Positions 5,334 to 6,482 of a DNA stretch of 6,482 nt are shown here, one piece after another. The first letter of the stretch is position 1, and each line of letters starts with the position of its first letter. The stretch is from positions 1 through 6,482 of the forward strand of contig OMQS01000072.1 in assembly GCA_900313295.1 (NCBI GenBank), written 5' to 3'. Origin of the DNA: an uncultured Eubacteriales bacterium (lineage in GTDB: Bacteria > Bacillota > Clostridia > Oscillospirales > Oscillospiraceae). The notes below the pieces were generated by a model. It was not told the DNA's origin and ran no database searches. It saw only the letters and a program-made list of their open reading frames with translations. The translations under genes and the position numbers were made by a program.

Positions 5334-6482
5334 ATGGCACAGATCGCCAAAATTGCAATAGAGGCGGCCACCTACGCCATAGACAAGCCCTATTCCTATC
5401 AGGTGCCGGACGGCATGACCGTCAGCGCCGGTCTGCGGGTCATGGTTCCGTTCGGGCGGGGGAATCGCTGCTCGGAGGGGATGGTTTTGGCCGTGGAGAA
5501 CGGCCAGCCGGAGCGCAAGCTGAAGGCTGTGCTTTCGGTGCTGGACGAGGCGCCGCAGCTTTCCGACCGGCAGATCCGTCTGGCGCTGTGGATGTGTCAG
5601 CGGTATTTCTGCACGTTTTACGATGCGCTCCACGCTATTTTGCCCATTGGGCTGTGGTATGAGCACAGGGAAATATGGTCGCTGACGAGGAAAACGGCCG
5701 AGGGGGAGCTGACGGAGAAGGAAACACAGCTGGCGGACATGCTGCGGCAGCGGGAGCAGACCTTTGCGGCGCTTCAGGCTGCGCAGCCGCAGGCGAGAGC
5801 CGTGCTGCAGAGATTGCAGGCTCTGGGGCTTGCGGCCTGCCGGCAGGAATCCAGCCGCCGTACCTCCGACAAAACGGATAAGCTCATTTCGCTGGCTATT
5901 GAGCCGGAGGAGGCGGATGTGCTGGCGCAGAAAAAGCGGAAGCAGGCGCCCCGCCAGAGCGACGCGCTGCTGTTCCTGCTGCAAAACGGGGAAACTTCGC
6001 TGCACGATCTTGTCTATTTCACCGGCGTGAGCCGTCAGGCCGTGATGAAAATGGCGGAGGGGAAGACCCTCTCCATGCGGGAGCAGGAGGTGTTTCGCGT
6101 CCGGCTCCGTGCGGCGGATGAAACGGCACCGGAGATCCGGCTGAATGCGGAGCAGCAGGCGGCCTACGAGGACATTTTGCAGAGCGTACACAGCGGGAAA
6201 GCCGGCGTGACGCTGCTGCAGGGCGTCACGGGCAGCGGTAAGACCGAGGTATATATCCGGCTTGCCCAGCGGCTTCTGCAGGAGGGCAGAACGGCCATGA
6301 TCCTTGTGCCGGAGATCGCCCTGACCCCGCAGATGATGCAGCGGTTCTCCATGTATTTCGGGGAGGACGTGGCGCTTCTGCACAGCGGACTGGGGGTCAC
6401 CGAGCGGTACGACCAATATAAGCGGATCCGGCAGGGGGCGGCAAAGATCGTGCTGGGCACACGGTCGGCGGTGTTTGCTCCG
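5334..6482 (+). CDS. priA: Primosomal replication-restart helicase PriA (N-terminal 383 residues, cut by window end)
   Basis: The frame stays open from ATG 5334 to the last base, 383 codons, about half of a full PriA. PriA is a 3'-5' superfamily 2 helicase that recognises stalled forks and D-loops and loads the replicative helicase. The 3'-DNA-binding domain is at about 1-105 (opening AKIAIEAATYAIDKPYSYQV, then VPFGRGNR at 38-45 and ILPIGL at 102-107). A winged-helix-like region follows, then the helicase core: Walker A GVTGSGKT at 297-304, LVPEIALTPQ at 324-333, LLHSGL at 348-353 and GTRSAVFAP at 375-383. The DEAH-like motif, the zinc-binding cysteines and the second helicase lobe lie beyond the window. 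The start is supported by GGGAGG at 5323-5328. The gene follows rpoZ by 17 bases, without the coaBC gene found between them in B. subtilis. Confidence 0.96.
   Translation, partial: MAQIAKIAIEAATYAIDKPYSYQVPDGMTVSAGLRVMVPFGRGNRCSEGMVLAVENGQPERKLKAVLSVLDEAPQLSDRQIRLALWMCQRYFCTFYDALHAILPIGLWYEHREIWSLTRKTAEGELTEKETQLADMLRQREQTFAALQAAQPQARAVLQRLQALGLAACRQESSRRTSDKTDKLISLAIEPEEADVLAQKKRKQAPRQSDALLFLLQNGETSLHDLVYFTGVSRQAVMKMAEGKTLSMREQEVFRVRLRAADETAPEIRLNAEQQAAYEDILQSVHSGKAGVTLLQGVTGSGKTEVYIRLAQRLLQEGRTAMILVPEIALTPQMMQRFSMYFGEDVALLHSGLGVTERYDQYKRIRQGAAKIVLGTRSAVFAP

Noticed and set aside
5313..6416. Long minus-strand open frame (367 codons) opposite rpoZ end and priA
   Set aside because: It is rich in Arg, His, Leu, Gln and Pro with no recognisable motif, and it lies opposite a clear PriA. 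GC-rich codon bias leaves the antisense frame free of stops.

Overview
The window reads as one chromosomal housekeeping segment from a GC-rich member of the Clostridia, most likely an Oscillospiraceae/Ruminococcaceae-type gut Firmicute. The grounds are the gene content (CdaA/CdaR c-di-AMP module, RemA/DUF370, YicC/YloC, PriA of the Firmicute type), the predominance of G/C-ending codons, and strong AGGAGG-type ribosome binding sites. The lineage is an inference; no rRNA or other marker is present. All genes lie on the + strand and no mobile element, CRISPR array, tRNA or rRNA was found.

Layout. (1) 1-77: last codons of a gene that is probably cdaA (diadenylate cyclase). (2) 70-1326: cdaR/ybbR, membrane-anchored regulator of CdaA. 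(3) 1323-3276: three small or poorly characterised genes with many cysteines: an RseC-family two-helix membrane protein, a DUF5685-type helical protein, and a J-domain/TPR-like protein with a cysteine-rich tail. (4) 3300-5048: yicC (endoribonuclease), remA (DUF370 DNA-binding regulator), gmk (guanylate kinase). (5) 5095-6482: rpoZ (RNA polymerase omega) and the first 383 codons of priA (primosomal helicase), cut by the window end.

The genes are packed like one long operon. Four junctions overlap by 4 or 1 bases (cdaR/rseC 4, rseC/DUF5685 1, DUF5685/dnaJ 1, remA/gmk 4) and cdaA/cdaR overlap by 8; the others are separated by 10 to 46 bases. The longest gap, 46 bases between gmk and rpoZ, contains the only conspicuously AT-rich stretch. 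It holds two copies of AAAATTTA spaced exactly 10 bp apart and a possible sigma-A-like promoter. No convincing intrinsic terminator is visible, and no gene-free stretch exceeds 50 bases.

Functionally the block joins c-di-AMP signalling (cdaA, cdaR) to the conserved Firmicute cluster yicC-remA-gmk-rpoZ-priA (nucleotide supply, transcription, RNA turnover, replication restart). Two departures from the Bacillus subtilis arrangement stand out: glmM does not follow cdaR, and coaBC is missing between rpoZ and priA. The most novel content is the cysteine-rich trio between cdaR and yicC. In it the DUF5685 protein carries two aspartate motifs resembling those of the squalene/phytoene synthase superfamily.
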